Of a stretch of 64,000 nucleotides of DNA, positions 48,427 through 58,190 are shown in pieces. Positions within the stretch are counted from its first letter, which is position 1, and every line of letters starts with the position of its first letter. Under the pieces are notes generated by a model. The model was not told where the DNA came from. It saw only the letters and a list, made by a program, of their open reading frames with translations, and ran no database searches. The position numbers and the translations under genes are program-made. Origin of the DNA: Polynucleobacter sp. MWH-UH2A (GTDB lineage Bacteria > Pseudomonadota > Gammaproteobacteria > Burkholderiales > Burkholderiaceae); NCBI RefSeq assembly GCF_018687195.1, contig NZ_CP061321.1, forward strand, positions 186,001 to 250,000, written 5' to 3'.

Positions 48427-48954
48427 ATGGTCACCAGCCCACTTCGTCGTGTATTGCTTGGTCTGATTGCTAGCGTCCCAGTCAGCGGCTTGGTAGCCTG
48501 CGGTTATCGTTTGCGTGGCATGGTGGATTTGCCATTTAAGGCGATTGCTATCACCGGAAATCCTTCGCCACCCTTGCGTGCTGATATTCAGACATCCATT
48601 TTGCAAGGCACAGATGCTAAGGTTGCGATTAGTCCAAAGGATGCCGATCTGATTCTGGAAATTACGAACGATATTAATGGCCGTGAAATCTTGGCTTACA
48701 ACTCGGCCGGTCAGGTTTCTGCATATCGCTTAAATATCCGTGTCGGTTTTCGAGCGTTTGATAATTCTGGTGCGGAAATCATTCCGGATAGTGAGATCTA
48801 CATGACTCGCGATATGGACTTCTCGAATACGACTGTTTTGGCAACCGATGTTCAGCAACAACAATTCTTATCATTGATGCGTAAGGATTTGGCTGTACAG
48901 ATTTTGCGTCGCGTTTCTGCGGCCGCAAGAGCACCTAGAACCAAATCTTTTTAA
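48427..48954 (+). CDS. lptE: LPS-assembly lipoprotein LptE
   Basis: A 175-residue lipoprotein that plugs LptD during lipopolysaccharide delivery to the outer surface. The signal ends in the lipobox LVAC (Cys25), followed by GYRLRGMVDLPFKAIAI, the standard LptE opening. DADLILEITNDINGREILAYNSAGQVSAYRLNI-type strands make up the fold. I chose the ATG at 48427; the open frame begins inside leuS but that would remove the signal from the N-terminus. It sits between leuS and holA, as in most gamma- and betaproteobacteria. Confidence 0.94.
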   Translation: MVTSPLRRVLLGLIASVPVSGLVACGYRLRGMVDLPFKAIAITGNPSPPLRADIQTSILQGTDAKVAISPKDADLILEITNDINGREILAYNSAGQVSAYRLNIRVGFRAFDNSGAEIIPDSEIYMTRDMDFSNTTVLATDVQQQQFLSLMRKDLAVQILRRVSAAARAPRTKSF

Positions 48955-48982
48955 AAGAAGACCCCAGAAAATCTAGACTCGC

Positions 48983-50044
48983 ATGGTTAAAGTCGACGCC
49001 CTGCAAGCCCATCTCAAATCCTTGAGTTCTGGTGGAGCGATGCAACCGCTCTACATTTTTAGTGGCGATGAACCACTATTAATGATGGAAGCTATGGATC
49101 AATTGCGTATTGCCGCCAAGAAATTGGGCTTTACAGAGCGTGAAGTCTTATTGCAAGAGCGTGGCTTTGATTGGAGCACGTTACTTAGTGCAGGCCAAAC
49201 AATGTCTTTGTTTGGTGATAAAAAATGGGTCGAGCTCCGCATCCCGACTGGTAAGCCTGGGCGCGATGGAGCGGATGCCTTAAAACAGTTTGCTGTGCAA
49301 ATAGCATCGCAGTCCAATAGTTCTGAGGGGCCTGATACGGTAGTTTGTATCGTGCTACCTAGGTTAGATGGCAAAACCAAAACCTCAGCTTGGTTCAGTG
49401 CTTTAGATGAAGTGGGAATGGCGGTTCAGATTGATTCAATTGATCGTGCCAACCTACCAAGATGGATTGGTGCACGACTGAAAAAACAAAATCAAGAAGT
49501 CGAGGGCGGCCCAGAGGGTCAACGCGCCTTGGAATTTATTGCCGATCAGGTCGAGGGAAATCTAATTGCTGCTCATCAAGAGATCTTGAAGTTAGGATTG
49601 CTCTATCCCGCTGGGGCGCTTACGGAGGAGCAAGTTCGTTCTTCTATTCTTAAGGTGGCACGCTATAACGTATTTGAGTTAACTGAGGCGATGTTGGCAG
49701 GGGATTTGCCTAGATTAAATCGCATGTTAGATGGTTTAAAAGGTGAGGGCGAGCCTTTGGTATTGATTCTGTGGAGTGTAACCGAAGAGTTAAGGCTGCT
49801 ATCGAAGTTAAAGGCTGCTGGCGATGCTGGAGAGTCTATTCAGCAACTCATGCGTGCCAATCGCATTTGGGGTAATAAGGAGCGCCTGTATCCTACGGCT
49901 TTAAGAAGAATTCAGCCCGTCAAATTACGTAGAGCGATGCAAGTGGCGGCAGGCCTGGATCGTCAAGTCAAGGGCTTATCAGCAGCAGAGCTGCCTGCAG
50001 ACCCTTGGGATGGGCTGCGTCTAGTAGGAAACCTGCTGCGATAA
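48983..50044 (+). CDS. holA: DNA polymerase III subunit delta
   Basis: The 353-residue clamp-loader subunit that opens the sliding clamp. QPLYIFSGDEPLLMMEAMDQLR is the family N-terminus. An AAA+-like domain without P-loop follows, then the collar domain with FELTEAMLAGDLPRLNRMLDGLKGEGEPLVLILW. The rest of the C-terminus is helical and basic. It is 28 bp downstream of lptE and 34 bp upstream of proA. Confidence 0.95.
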   Translation: MVKVDALQAHLKSLSSGGAMQPLYIFSGDEPLLMMEAMDQLRIAAKKLGFTEREVLLQERGFDWSTLLSAGQTMSLFGDKKWVELRIPTGKPGRDGADALKQFAVQIASQSNSSEGPDTVVCIVLPRLDGKTKTSAWFSALDEVGMAVQIDSIDRANLPRWIGARLKKQNQEVEGGPEGQRALEFIADQVEGNLIAAHQEILKLGLLYPAGALTEEQVRSSILKVARYNVFELTEAMLAGDLPRLNRMLDGLKGEGEPLVLILWSVTEELRLLSKLKAAGDAGESIQQLMRANRIWGNKERLYPTALRRIQPVKLRRAMQVAAGLDRQVKGLSAAELPADPWDGLRLVGNLLR

Positions 50045-50078
50045 GAATTGGTAGAGGAATTGGTAGAAAATAGCAAAG

Positions 50079-51356
50079 ATGAGTACGGAAATTCAGAAAA
50101 TGATGCAGGACATTGGTCAGCGAGCACGCAGTGCTTCGCGTGCTATGGCTCGCGCATCTAGTGAGCAAAAGAATCAAGCCTTGTTGCATATTGCAAAGTT
50201 AGTGCGTCAAAAGGCTGATGAGATTCAAAAGGTAAATGCAGTGGATGTTGAGCGGGCCAAAGCAAATGGTCAGGATGCTGCATTTGTAGATCGCCTCACT
50301 ATGACGCCAAAGACTATTGAAACCATGGCTTTAGGTCTTGAGCAGATTGTTTCTTTGGAAGATCCGATTGGAAAAATTTCCGCTCTGAAAAAACAGGCTT
50401 CTGGAATCGAACTTGGTCAGATGAGAGTGCCATTAGGCGTGATCGGCATTATTTATGAATCACGTCCAAACGTCACGATTGATGCTGCGGCATTGTGTCT
50501 CAAATCAGGTAATGCAGTGATATTACGTGGTGGCTCGGAGGCAATTGATTCAAACACATTGTTGGCGCAAATCATTCAAGAGGGACTTGCTGCGGCAAAT
50601 CTTCCTAAAGATGCGGTGCAGGTAGTGACCACCACCGATCGCAGCGCTGTGGGTGAAATGATCACCATGACGCAATACATTGATGTGATTGTTCCTCGCG
50701 GAGGAAAAAGCCTAATTGCACGTCTCATGGCGGAAGCCCGTGTTCCGATGATCAAGCATTTGGATGGTATTTGCCATACTTACATTGATGCAGATGCTGA
50801 TTTGGCAATGGCAGTCAAGGTGTGTGACAACGCAAAGACACAACGCTATGCGCCTTGCAATGCCATGGAAACACTATTGGTCAATAAAGATATTGCTGCA
50901 AAGGTTTTGCCAGAGTTATGCAAAATTTATCAAGATAAGGGCGTGGAATTGCGTGTTGATGCTGCCACTCGCGCAACTTTGGAAGAGAATGGTTTTAAAA
51001 ATTTAGTCGATGCACGCGAGGAAGACTGGCAAACTGAATACCTTGCTCCAATTTTGTCTATTAAGACAGTTGCCAATATCGATGAAGCAATGAATCATAT
51101 TGAGCGCTATGGCAGTAAGCATACCGATGCGATTATTACGAATAACAAATCGAATGCAGATCGATTCTTGCGCGAAGTGGATAGCGCTAGCGTGATGGTC
51201 AATGCGAGTACGCGCTTTGCCGATGGTTTTGAATATGGCTTAGGCGCTGAAATTGGTATCTCCAATGACAAGTTGCATGCTCGTGGACCTGTTGGCTTGG
51301 ATGGGCTTACTTCGTTGAAGTATGTTGTCTTGGGTCATGGTGAAATTCGTACTTAA
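50079..51356 (+). CDS. proA: Gamma-glutamyl phosphate reductase
   Basis: A 425-residue NADPH-dependent reductase that uses the product of ProB (encoded at about 6.3 kb) in proline synthesis. [20 protein letters not shown] and [13 protein letters not shown] line the substrate channel. [21 protein letters not shown] contains the catalytic Cys. [25 protein letters not shown] is the C-terminal signature. Length is normal. proB and proA are separated by over 40 kb here, while in E. coli they form one operon. Confidence 0.97.
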   Translation: MSTEIQKMMQDIGQRARSASRAMARASSEQKNQALLHIAKLVRQKADEIQKVNAVDVERAKANGQDAAFVDRLTMTPKTIETMALGLEQIVSLEDPIGKISALKKQASGIELGQMRVPLGVIGIIYESRPNVTIDAAALCLKSGNAVILRGGSEAIDSNTLLAQIIQEGLAAANLPKDAVQVVTTTDRSAVGEMITMTQYIDVIVPRGGKSLIARLMAEARVPMIKHLDGICHTYIDADADLAMAVKVCDNAKTQRYAPCNAMETLLVNKDIAAKVLPELCKIYQDKGVELRVDAATRATLEENGFKNLVDAREEDWQTEYLAPILSIKTVANIDEAMNHIERYGSKHTDAIITNNKSNADRFLREVDSASVMVNASTRFADGFEYGLGAEIGISNDKLHARGPVGLDGLTSLKYVVLGHGEIRT

Positions 51357-51383
51357 CCAATACATTAAAAGACCCAATTGATC

Positions 51384-51809
51384 ATGACAAACGCATACCT
51401 TTGGGTAAAAACGCTGCACATTGTGTTTATTACCTCTTGGTTCGCTGGATTGTTTTATCTCCCCAGAATTTACGTCAATCTGGCGGATGAGAAAAATCCC
51501 GATGCCTATGCTCGTCTTTTAGGTATGGCTGACAGGCTTTATCGCTTTATGACCATCCTAGCTGTGCCAGCTATCTTGCTTGGGCTAACCCTTTGGCTAG
51601 GCTTTGGTATTGGCTCTGGTGATGTGTGGATGCATGCCAAGTTATTCTTTGTAATTCTGGTGATTGGTTACCACCATGCTTGCTTTAGTTTGCTAAAGAA
51701 GTTTCGGGCTGGTCTCAATACTAGATCTGGCGTTTGGTATCGCTGGTTCAACGAAGTTCCCGTGATTTTGTTATTTGTAATTGTGGCTTTGGTCATTTTT
51801 AAGCCTTAA
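51384..51809 (+). CDS. hemJ: HemJ/CopD-like membrane protein
   Basis: A 141-residue protein with four hydrophobic helices. WVKTLHIVFITSWFAGLFYLPRIYVN matches the HemJ signature (LH...SW.AGL.YLPR), including the conserved His in helix 1. MHAKLFFVILVIGYHHACF and RWFNEVPVILL match the other conserved parts. HemJ oxidises protoporphyrinogen IX where HemG and HemY are absent. The residue after YLPRIYV is Asn, where many HemJ have His. The start is the ATG at 51384. hemL, also for haem, lies 2 kb downstream. CopD-type copper handling is a less likely alternative. Confidence 0.75.
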   Translation: MTNAYLWVKTLHIVFITSWFAGLFYLPRIYVNLADEKNPDAYARLLGMADRLYRFMTILAVPAILLGLTLWLGFGIGSGDVWMHAKLFFVILVIGYHHACFSLLKKFRAGLNTRSGVWYRWFNEVPVILLFVIVALVIFKP

Positions 51810-51881
51810 TTGATTATTGAATATTGCTCAACCAAGAAACTTATTCAAATTCTGACTTCCCCTTTTTAGACTGTTAGCCCA

Positions 51882-53336
51882 ATGCGATTTTTTGTTGTTT
51901 GCCCAGGTGGCTTAGAGGTTCCGCTAGCGCAGGAGCTAGCGGAGATTGCTCAACGTCCAGACGCTAAAGCCTTGGGAACATGGGTTATTGACCCAACTCC
52001 AACTAGCCCTACGGGTGGCATTGGGCTTGCCGGACCACTCTCCGCTGCAATGGCCCTGAATCTGCATTCCAGAATTGCTAGTCGTGTCTTGTTGCAAATG
52101 GCACAAGCACCTTATCGACAAGAAGATGATCTTTATAAATTAGCCTCTGGTTTAGCTTGGGAAGATTGGTTTAGTTCAAAGCAAACGTTAAGAGTAGATA
52201 TAACAGCTCATCGCTCGCCTCTTAAGAGTTTGAACTTCGCAACTCTTAAGATTAAAGACGCGATTGTTGATCGTTTACGAGACGTCACTGGCGATCGCCC
52301 TAATATCGATACTACGTTTCCGGACGTTCGTGTACAAGCGCATTTAACCGCAACCCATGTCACGATTTATTTAGATACTTCTGGTGAGGCCCTTTTCAAA
52401 CGCGGTTGGCGTGATGAAAAAGGAGATGCCCCCTTAAAAGAAAATTTAGCTGCAGGTATTTTGACGATCATTGGCTGGAAGCCTGGACAGACTTTATTCG
52501 ACCCCATGTGTGGCAGTGGAACCTTTTTAATTGAAGCGGCGCAAACGGCGCTGGCTATTCCTCCGGGAGGCATTCGGGCTGGTATGTATGGTGACGGTGC
52601 TAAGCCCAGTAAATTAGCTTATCGCCCCTTAGTGACTTCTGCAGATGGATTTGGTTTTCAGAGACTGAAGCCATTTAACGAAGCTGCTGAACAAAAGCAC
52701 TGGGTGAGTCTAAAAGAGTCATCCTTAAACGAGATTCTGGAGAAGCGTAAACAATATCCAGATGCTCAGTCTTTAGGAATTAGCGGTAGCGATATTAATG
52801 AAAAGCTGGTTGCGATGTTTCGAGGCAATTGGCAAAGAGCGCAACTACCAGATCAACCACCAGTGCGGCAGGTCGACGCAATGGCAAGTAAGCCTCCAAG
52901 TAATGCGCAAAATGGCGTAATGTTATTGAACCCCCCTTATGGAGAGCGTTTGGTAATCAAAGGAGGTCGTGGTCAAGGTGCTAATTTGCGCGATATGAGC
53001 GATGACGGTGAACCAGAAAACCGTTTCGAACTGAACCTGGAAACGGGTCGACAAAGTACTAAACGATCGAGTCGGGAATCTCTTAAAAAGCTCCAAGCTC
53101 AGGAGGAGCAAGACCCTAAATTTGTCGAATTCTTACGTCAATTTGGACAACACCTCAAAGAGGCCTTTGGTGGCTGGAGCATCTTTGTGTTGACCGCTGA
53201 TATGGCTTTGCCGGGCCAACTACGGATTAAAGAGTCTAAGCGCACTCCCTTATTTAACGGCCCTCTGGAGTGCCGACTATTTAAGTTTGAGATGCATCAA
53301 AAACGTACTGCAAGTTCACATACTGAGAGTGAATGA
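51882..53336 (+). CDS. THUMP-domain 23S rRNA guanine-N2 methyltransferase (RlmL-like)
   Basis: A 484-residue RNA methyltransferase. The N-terminal THUMP region starts MRFFVVCPGGLEVPLAQELAEI. The Rossmann methyltransferase has FDPMCGSGTFLIEAAQTALA (SAM site) and MLLNPPYGERL, the NPPY catalytic motif for exocyclic N2 amines. This matches the RlmL half of E. coli RlmKL; the RlmK half is missing, as usual in betaproteobacteria. About 60 extra residues after the NPPY motif (QGANLRDMSDDGEPENRF onward) are polar and charged and form an insertion. The target is likely G2445 but is not proven. Confidence 0.88.
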   Translation: MRFFVVCPGGLEVPLAQELAEIAQRPDAKALGTWVIDPTPTSPTGGIGLAGPLSAAMALNLHSRIASRVLLQMAQAPYRQEDDLYKLASGLAWEDWFSSKQTLRVDITAHRSPLKSLNFATLKIKDAIVDRLRDVTGDRPNIDTTFPDVRVQAHLTATHVTIYLDTSGEALFKRGWRDEKGDAPLKENLAAGILTIIGWKPGQTLFDPMCGSGTFLIEAAQTALAIPPGGIRAGMYGDGAKPSKLAYRPLVTSADGFGFQRLKPFNEAAEQKHWVSLKESSLNEILEKRKQYPDAQSLGISGSDINEKLVAMFRGNWQRAQLPDQPPVRQVDAMASKPPSNAQNGVMLLNPPYGERLVIKGGRGQGANLRDMSDDGEPENRFELNLETGRQSTKRSSRESLKKLQAQEEQDPKFVEFLRQFGQHLKEAFGGWSIFVLTADMALPGQLRIKESKRTPLFNGPLECRLFKFEMHQKRTASSHTESE

Positions 53337-53423
53337 AGGGCTAATGCGTTTTAGAATGGAAGTATGTAATCGGCGCATCGCTTCAGTGCACGGCCAATAT
53401 TGATATAAGCGGAGATAGTATTC

Positions 53424-53594
53424 ATGGAATTCAAAACCTATATGTGTTTGATTTGTGGTTGGGTATACGACGAGGCTGCAGGTTTGCCAGATGAAGGTAT
53501 TGCACCAGGCACGCTATGGAAAGATGTACCAATGAATTGGACATGCCCAGAGTGTGGTGCCCGCAAAGAAGATTTTGAGATGATGGCAATTTGA
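53424..53594 (+). CDS. Rubredoxin
   Basis: A 56-residue iron protein. The frame runs ATG 53424 to TGA 53592-53594. It has MCLICGWVYDEAAG (first CxxCG), the acidic PDEGIAPGT loop, and WTCPECGARKEDFEM (second CPxCG). These four Cys bind one iron as an electron carrier. The length and spacing are those of classical rubredoxins. It may feed electrons to an alkane hydroxylase or an oxidative-stress reductase; no such partner is in the window. It lies 87 bp after the methyltransferase gene and 46 bp before hemL. Confidence 0.95.
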   Translation: MEFKTYMCLICGWVYDEAAGLPDEGIAPGTLWKDVPMNWTCPECGARKEDFEMMAI

Positions 53595-53640
53595 TTATTT
53601 GCTACCTAATAACAAAGAAATTAAATAGATTGAGATCATA

Positions 53641-54936
53641 GTGAGTCAAAACGACGTCTTATTTGAACGCGCGCAGAAAACGATTCCTGGTGGCGTGAAT
53701 TCTCCGGTGAGGGCATTTCGTCAAGTAGGCGGTACACCCCGTTTTGTAACTAAAGCTCAAGGCCCTTATTTTTGGGATGCCGATAACAAGCGTTACATCG
53801 ATTTAATTATGTCCTGGGGGCCCATGATTGTTGGTCATGCAAACCCAGAAGTGGTTGAAGCTGTTCAAAAGGCGGCTACAACAAGCTTTAGCTATGGCGC
53901 ACCTACTGAAGGCGAGATTGAGCTTGCTGAGCGTATCTGTGCACTGATGCCCAGTGTTGAGCAGGTTCGCATGGTTTCGAGCGGAACTGAGGCGACGATG
54001 AGTGCTTTACGTTTGGCTCGAGGCTTTACTGGGCGCGACTTAATCATTAAATTTGAGGGCTGCTATCACGGACATGCTGATAGCTTATTGGTAAAAGCAG
54101 GTTCAGGACTCTTAACTTTTGCGGACTCTACCCAGAACGCGCCATCTTCTGGTGGTGTACCCCAAGATCTAGTGAAGCACACTTTGGTATTGCCGTATAA
54201 CGATGTTGCGGCAATTGAAGAAGTGTTTGCAAAGCAGGGTAATCAAATTGCGGCGGTCATTCTGGAGCCTATTGCTGGCAATATGAATTTGATTCAACCA
54301 TCTAAAGAATTCTTAAGCGCTATTCGTAATTTGACTAGCAAGTTTGGTAGCGTATTAATTTACGATGAGGTCATGACTGGCTTTAGGGTTGCGCTTGGCG
54401 GCGCCCAATCATTGCAAGGCATTATGCCTGACTTGACCTGTCTTGGAAAAGTGATGGGTGGCGGTATGCCAATAGCTGCTTTTGGTGGCAAAAAAGAGAT
54501 CATGTCGAAATTAGCCCCTTTGGGTAACGTTTATCAGGCTGGCACTTTATCCGGCAATCCTGTGGCCGTAGCCGCTGGTTTGAAAACGCTCGAGATTATT
54601 TCTAGAGCAGGTTTCTTTGAGTGCTTAACTGGCCAAACAAAAAAATTAATGACGGGTTTGAAGCAAGCAGCAGATAAAGCAAATATCCTGTTTTCAGTAG
54701 ATAGTGTTGGTGGTATGTTTGGTTTCTATTTCGCTAAGGATGTGCCCACTTCATACGAAGCAGTTACAAAAACCAATATTGATACCTTCAAGAAATTCTT
54801 TCACCTCATGTTAGATGAAGGCATGTATTTAGCACCTTCAGCATATGAGGCTGGATTCACATCGATTGTGCATGACAATAATGTCGTTAATGCCATTATT
54901 ACTGCAGCTGAGAAGTCGTTTCAAAAGCTAAAGTAA
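53641..54936 (+). CDS. hemL: Glutamate-1-semialdehyde 2,1-aminomutase
   Basis: A 431-residue PLP enzyme that makes 5-aminolevulinate from glutamate-1-semialdehyde in the C5 haem route. [16 protein letters not shown] and [18 protein letters not shown] open the fold. [19 protein letters not shown] is the family signature, and [16 protein letters not shown] holds the PLP-binding Lys. The start codon is GTG at 53641. Length is normal. It ends 6 bp before the convergent apaH. Confidence 0.97.
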   Translation: MSQNDVLFERAQKTIPGGVNSPVRAFRQVGGTPRFVTKAQGPYFWDADNKRYIDLIMSWGPMIVGHANPEVVEAVQKAATTSFSYGAPTEGEIELAERICALMPSVEQVRMVSSGTEATMSALRLARGFTGRDLIIKFEGCYHGHADSLLVKAGSGLLTFADSTQNAPSSGGVPQDLVKHTLVLPYNDVAAIEEVFAKQGNQIAAVILEPIAGNMNLIQPSKEFLSAIRNLTSKFGSVLIYDEVMTGFRVALGGAQSLQGIMPDLTCLGKVMGGGMPIAAFGGKKEIMSKLAPLGNVYQAGTLSGNPVAVAAGLKTLEIISRAGFFECLTGQTKKLMTGLKQAADKANILFSVDSVGGMFGFYFAKDVPTSYEAVTKTNIDTFKKFFHLMLDEGMYLAPSAYEAGFTSIVHDNNVVNAIITAAEKSFQKLK

Positions 54937-54942
54937 TTTTTA

Positions 54943-55782
54943 TTACATTCTGAGTGGATGATCATAGCCATCCACTTGAATGATCTCTGAGCGTTTCATG
55001 TCTTTATTGGAGTTAGAGATCTCCATGGCGGTAAGTTTTCCGCCCCATACGCAGCCAGTATCAAGACCCACAACATTGTTTTCTCGTAAGAGGCCTAGTG
55101 TTGACCAATGACCAAAGTAAATTACGGTATCTTGTGTTTTTCTCTTCGGGACTTTGAACCAAGGGATATAACCCTTGGGACCATCTTCTAAGCCTTCTTT
55201 ACTTTCAAATTCCATTTTTCCACTAGGTTTACAAAAACGCATTCTGGTTAATGCATTCGTGATGACTCGCAAACGATCATAGCCCTTTAGGGAATTGCTC
55301 CATTTATTGGGGGTGTTGCCATACATATTCCCTAAGAAGTCTTTATAAGATTTACTGCGCAATACTTTCTCGACTTCCTGCGCGCATTCGATGGTTTGCT
55401 GTAAATCCCATTGCGGGAGCGCGCCAGCATGAACAGTGAGAACCTTGCCATTGCTCAGGGCCAGAGGACGTTTGCGGATCCAGTTTATGAGCTCTTTGCG
55501 GTCAGGCGCTTTTAGAATAGGCTCGACAGTATCTAGTCCACGAGTATTGCGAATACCAGCGTCTATTGCTAGCAAGTGAAGATCATGGTTGCCGAGAATG
55601 CATTCTGCTCGGCCAGACTCTTGCAAAACCTTGAGTTGGCGCAATGCTCCGAGAGAGTCGGGGCCGCGATTCACTAAATCTCCTAAAAAAATCATTTTTG
55701 AATTTTTGGGAAGCTTTTTAACAAGGGCTTTCAGTGAACGCGCACACCCTTGAATATCCCCTACAGCGTAAATTTTGCTCAT
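54943..55782 (-). CDS. apaH: Symmetrical bis(5'-nucleosyl)-tetraphosphatase
   Basis: A 279-residue metallophosphatase that splits Ap4A into two ADP and also removes Np4 caps from RNA. The three metal motifs are VGDIQGCARSLKAL, LGDLVNRGPDSLGAL and GNHDLHLLA. A later VHAGALPQWDLQQT and YFGHWSTLGL complete the site. Length matches E. coli ApaH (280). It runs after the photolyase gene on the same strand, 19 bp away. Together with RppH, it gives two 5'-end processing enzymes in the window. Confidence 0.96.
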   Translation of the reverse strand: MSKIYAVGDIQGCARSLKALVKKLPKNSKMIFLGDLVNRGPDSLGALRQLKVLQESGRAECILGNHDLHLLAIDAGIRNTRGLDTVEPILKAPDRKELINWIRKRPLALSNGKVLTVHAGALPQWDLQQTIECAQEVEKVLRSKSYKDFLGNMYGNTPNKWSNSLKGYDRLRVITNALTRMRFCKPSGKMEFESKEGLEDGPKGYIPWFKVPKRKTQDTVIYFGHWSTLGLLRENNVVGLDTGCVWGGKLTAMEISNSNKDMKRSEIIQVDGYDHPLRM

Positions 55783-55801
55783 GCTCTATCTTAAAGGGAA
55801 C

Positions 55802-57274
55802 TTAAGTCACTTTTTTAACGACGTTATATCGAACTAAAGTCTTCTTACGTGCCTCATCATGATCAACTACTGGGTATGGATAGTCTCGCCCCAGAACAAT
55901 GCCTGCAGATTCAAGTTCGATATGCCCCGCTTTCCAGGGGGCATGAATCGACTTCTTGGAGAGTTTCTCTAGTTGCGGCAGGTATCGTTTGATAAATTTC
56001 CCTTCCGAGTCAAATTTCTCGGACTGGGTAATGGGATTAAAGATTCTGAAATAGGGTTGAGCATCACAGCCTGAAGAGGATGCCCATTGCCAGCCACCGT
56101 TATTGGAAGAGAGCTCAAAATCATTGAGATGCTCAGCAAAATAGCGTTCACCCCATCTCCAGTCAATACCCAAATCTTTGGTCAGAAAGCTGGCCACAAC
56201 CATACGTAATCGATTGTGCATATAGCCAGTCTGATTCAGTTGATGCATAGCGGCATCCACTAATGGATAGCCAGTTTTACCCTCGCACCAAGCATTGAAT
56301 AGCTTTTTGGCATGAGCACCACTTTCCCAAACAATGTTGTCATAGTCTGGCTTAAACGAGACGCCCTCTGCTAAGCGTGGATGATTAGAGAGAATCATGA
56401 AATAAAAGTCACGCCATATCAGTTCGCTAAGCCAAATCGTAGCGCCCATGCTACCCGCAAGCATTCGACGATGCGCTTCACGCACTAGGCCGCGAATGGA
56501 GAGCATCCCAAAGCGCAGGTGTGTCGATAGGTAGCTGACGCCCTTGACGGCTGGGAAATCTCTACCAATCTGATATTGATCAATACGTGAGAGAAAGTCT
56601 TCTAAAAATAGTTGGCCTCCTTGAGATCCAGGTGGCAGATAGCTTTCAATGCCTGTGGAACAAAAGCCCATTGACTCTAAAGAGGGCATCGCTAGATCTA
56701 GTTTTTTAGGAGCCGGGGCAAATTGTCCTGGTTTGGGCTTGCATTCGTATGCAGCTAAATCTCTTTCTTGTAGCGTCTTAAGCCAATTATTTTTGTATGG
56801 TGTGAAGACTGAAAAGACGGTATTCGAATTGGTCAGAATTTCCTTTTTCTCAAAAATCACTTGGTCTTTGAAAGACTCAAATCGAATACCTGACTTTTCA
56901 AGTGAATCTTGGACTAATTCATCTCTACGAATCGCGGAGGGCTCATAGTCATGATTGGTGAATACGGCATCAACGCCGAGCTCTTTGGCGATTTGAGGAA
57001 TGCATTCGGTTGGATTGCTAAAACGGACGATTAGTCCGCCACCAAGTTGTCTTAGTTCCTCGTCTATCTGCTTAATGCCCTGCCAGATAAAGTCAACACG
57101 GCGGTCATGTTTGAGACCTTTGGAATCAAGTTCACCTTGCAACAGGGGTTTCAGAATTTCAGTGTCAAAAATGAAGGTAAGCCAGACTTGCTTACAGTTC
57201 ATGAGAGCATGGTGAAGTGCCGCATTGTCATACAGGCGGAGATCGCGTCGCAGCCAAACAAGTCCTTTATACAT
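55802..57274 (-). CDS. phr: Deoxyribodipyrimidine photolyase
   Basis: A 490-residue flavoprotein that repairs UV-made cyclobutane pyrimidine dimers with blue light. The N-terminal antenna domain begins GLVWLRRDLRLYDNAALHHAL. The FAD domain has TGYPLVDAAMHQLNQTGYMHN, LRMVVASFLTKDLGIDWRWG and ELSSNNGGWQWASSSGCDAQ, including the Trp chain and the substrate-facing residues of class I enzymes. It is about 20 residues longer than E. coli PhrB. Light repair suits a surface-water habitat. A cryptochrome-type role is possible but less likely. Confidence 0.95.
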   Translation of the reverse strand: MYKGLVWLRRDLRLYDNAALHHALMNCKQVWLTFIFDTEILKPLLQGELDSKGLKHDRRVDFIWQGIKQIDEELRQLGGGLIVRFSNPTECIPQIAKELGVDAVFTNHDYEPSAIRRDELVQDSLEKSGIRFESFKDQVIFEKKEILTNSNTVFSVFTPYKNNWLKTLQERDLAAYECKPKPGQFAPAPKKLDLAMPSLESMGFCSTGIESYLPPGSQGGQLFLEDFLSRIDQYQIGRDFPAVKGVSYLSTHLRFGMLSIRGLVREAHRRMLAGSMGATIWLSELIWRDFYFMILSNHPRLAEGVSFKPDYDNIVWESGAHAKKLFNAWCEGKTGYPLVDAAMHQLNQTGYMHNRLRMVVASFLTKDLGIDWRWGERYFAEHLNDFELSSNNGGWQWASSSGCDAQPYFRIFNPITQSEKFDSEGKFIKRYLPQLEKLSKKSIHAPWKAGHIELESAGIVLGRDYPYPVVDHDEARKKTLVRYNVVKKVT

Positions 57275-57346
57275 AGACCTTATATTAGGGCTAATTGATA
57301 AAAATTGTTGGAAGATGCCTATTTAAACGAGTTAAGATTTCAGGCA

Positions 57347-58168
57347 ATGATGGATACGATCTTTTTTATTCTTTCGAAAGTGGTGCAGTTCTGCATAGAG
57401 CCCCTAAATTGGGTAATTCTTTTTATTATTTTTAGCCTGATTTTTCTGTTGCTTCGAAAAGCGGCGCTTTGCAAACGCTTCTTAGTATTAGCGCTATTGG
57501 ATGTGTTGATAGTTGGCTGGTTACCTACTTCTGAGCTGGGTTTGAGGTATCTCGAGGAAATTATTCCCAAAACCACGCTAGTTGGACTTGCCGAAAATGA
57601 TTTGGGTGGAATCATCATCTTAGGTGGCGCAATAGAGGGTGGTCAGATTGCTGTTGATCGGGGAGAGGTATCCATTTATTCCTCGGCAGAGCGCGTGACC
57701 AAAGCCTTTGAATTGATCAGAAAGTACCCGGACCTGCCATTCATATTTAGTGGTTACTCAGGTCGCATTAGTCCTAAGGGGGTCTCTGAAGCGGACGCTT
57801 TTAAACAGTTGATTCAAGAGCAGGGTCTTACTGAGCTAACAGACAAAACTGCGCATTATGAGAATCAGTCCCGAAATACCTACGAGAATGTTCTTTACAT
57901 GAAGCCAATGATTGAAGAATTTGGCAAGAAGAACGAGTCTGGCACTTTGAAGCCATGGCTACTGGTTACTTCTGCCAGTCACACGTATCGCTCTGCCAAG
58001 ATTTTTGAAAAGCAGGCTATTGCCATCATTCCGGTGCCAGTCGATTATCAGACAGCAGCAAGTCTTCGCTGGGTTGAATTTGATTTAGTCGATGGCGCCC
58101 AAAATTGGAATAAGTTAGTTCATGAGTTCGTTGGACTTTTTGCCTATTGGATTGCTGGAAAAATCTAG
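57347..58168 (+). CDS. ElyC/SanA/YdcF family (DUF218) membrane protein
   Basis: A 273-residue protein with two N-terminal membrane helices (about residues 5-30 and 38-56) and a periplasmic DUF218 domain. GGIIILGGAIEGG is the domain start. FIFSGYSGRI, SRNTYENVLYMKP and LVTSASHTYRSAKIFEKQAI-type segments follow, matching ElyC, which acts on envelope lipid-carrier homeostasis. I chose the ATG at 57347 (another follows at 57350); a TTG 42 nt upstream is possible. It is divergent from the photolyase gene across ~70 bp. Confidence 0.85.
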   Translation: MMDTIFFILSKVVQFCIEPLNWVILFIIFSLIFLLLRKAALCKRFLVLALLDVLIVGWLPTSELGLRYLEEIIPKTTLVGLAENDLGGIIILGGAIEGGQIAVDRGEVSIYSSAERVTKAFELIRKYPDLPFIFSGYSGRISPKGVSEADAFKQLIQEQGLTELTDKTAHYENQSRNTYENVLYMKPMIEEFGKKNESGTLKPWLLVTSASHTYRSAKIFEKQAIAIIPVPVDYQTAASLRWVEFDLVDGAQNWNKLVHEFVGLFAYWIAGKI

Positions 58169-58190
58169 ATATTCGGTAAAATAGACCTAT

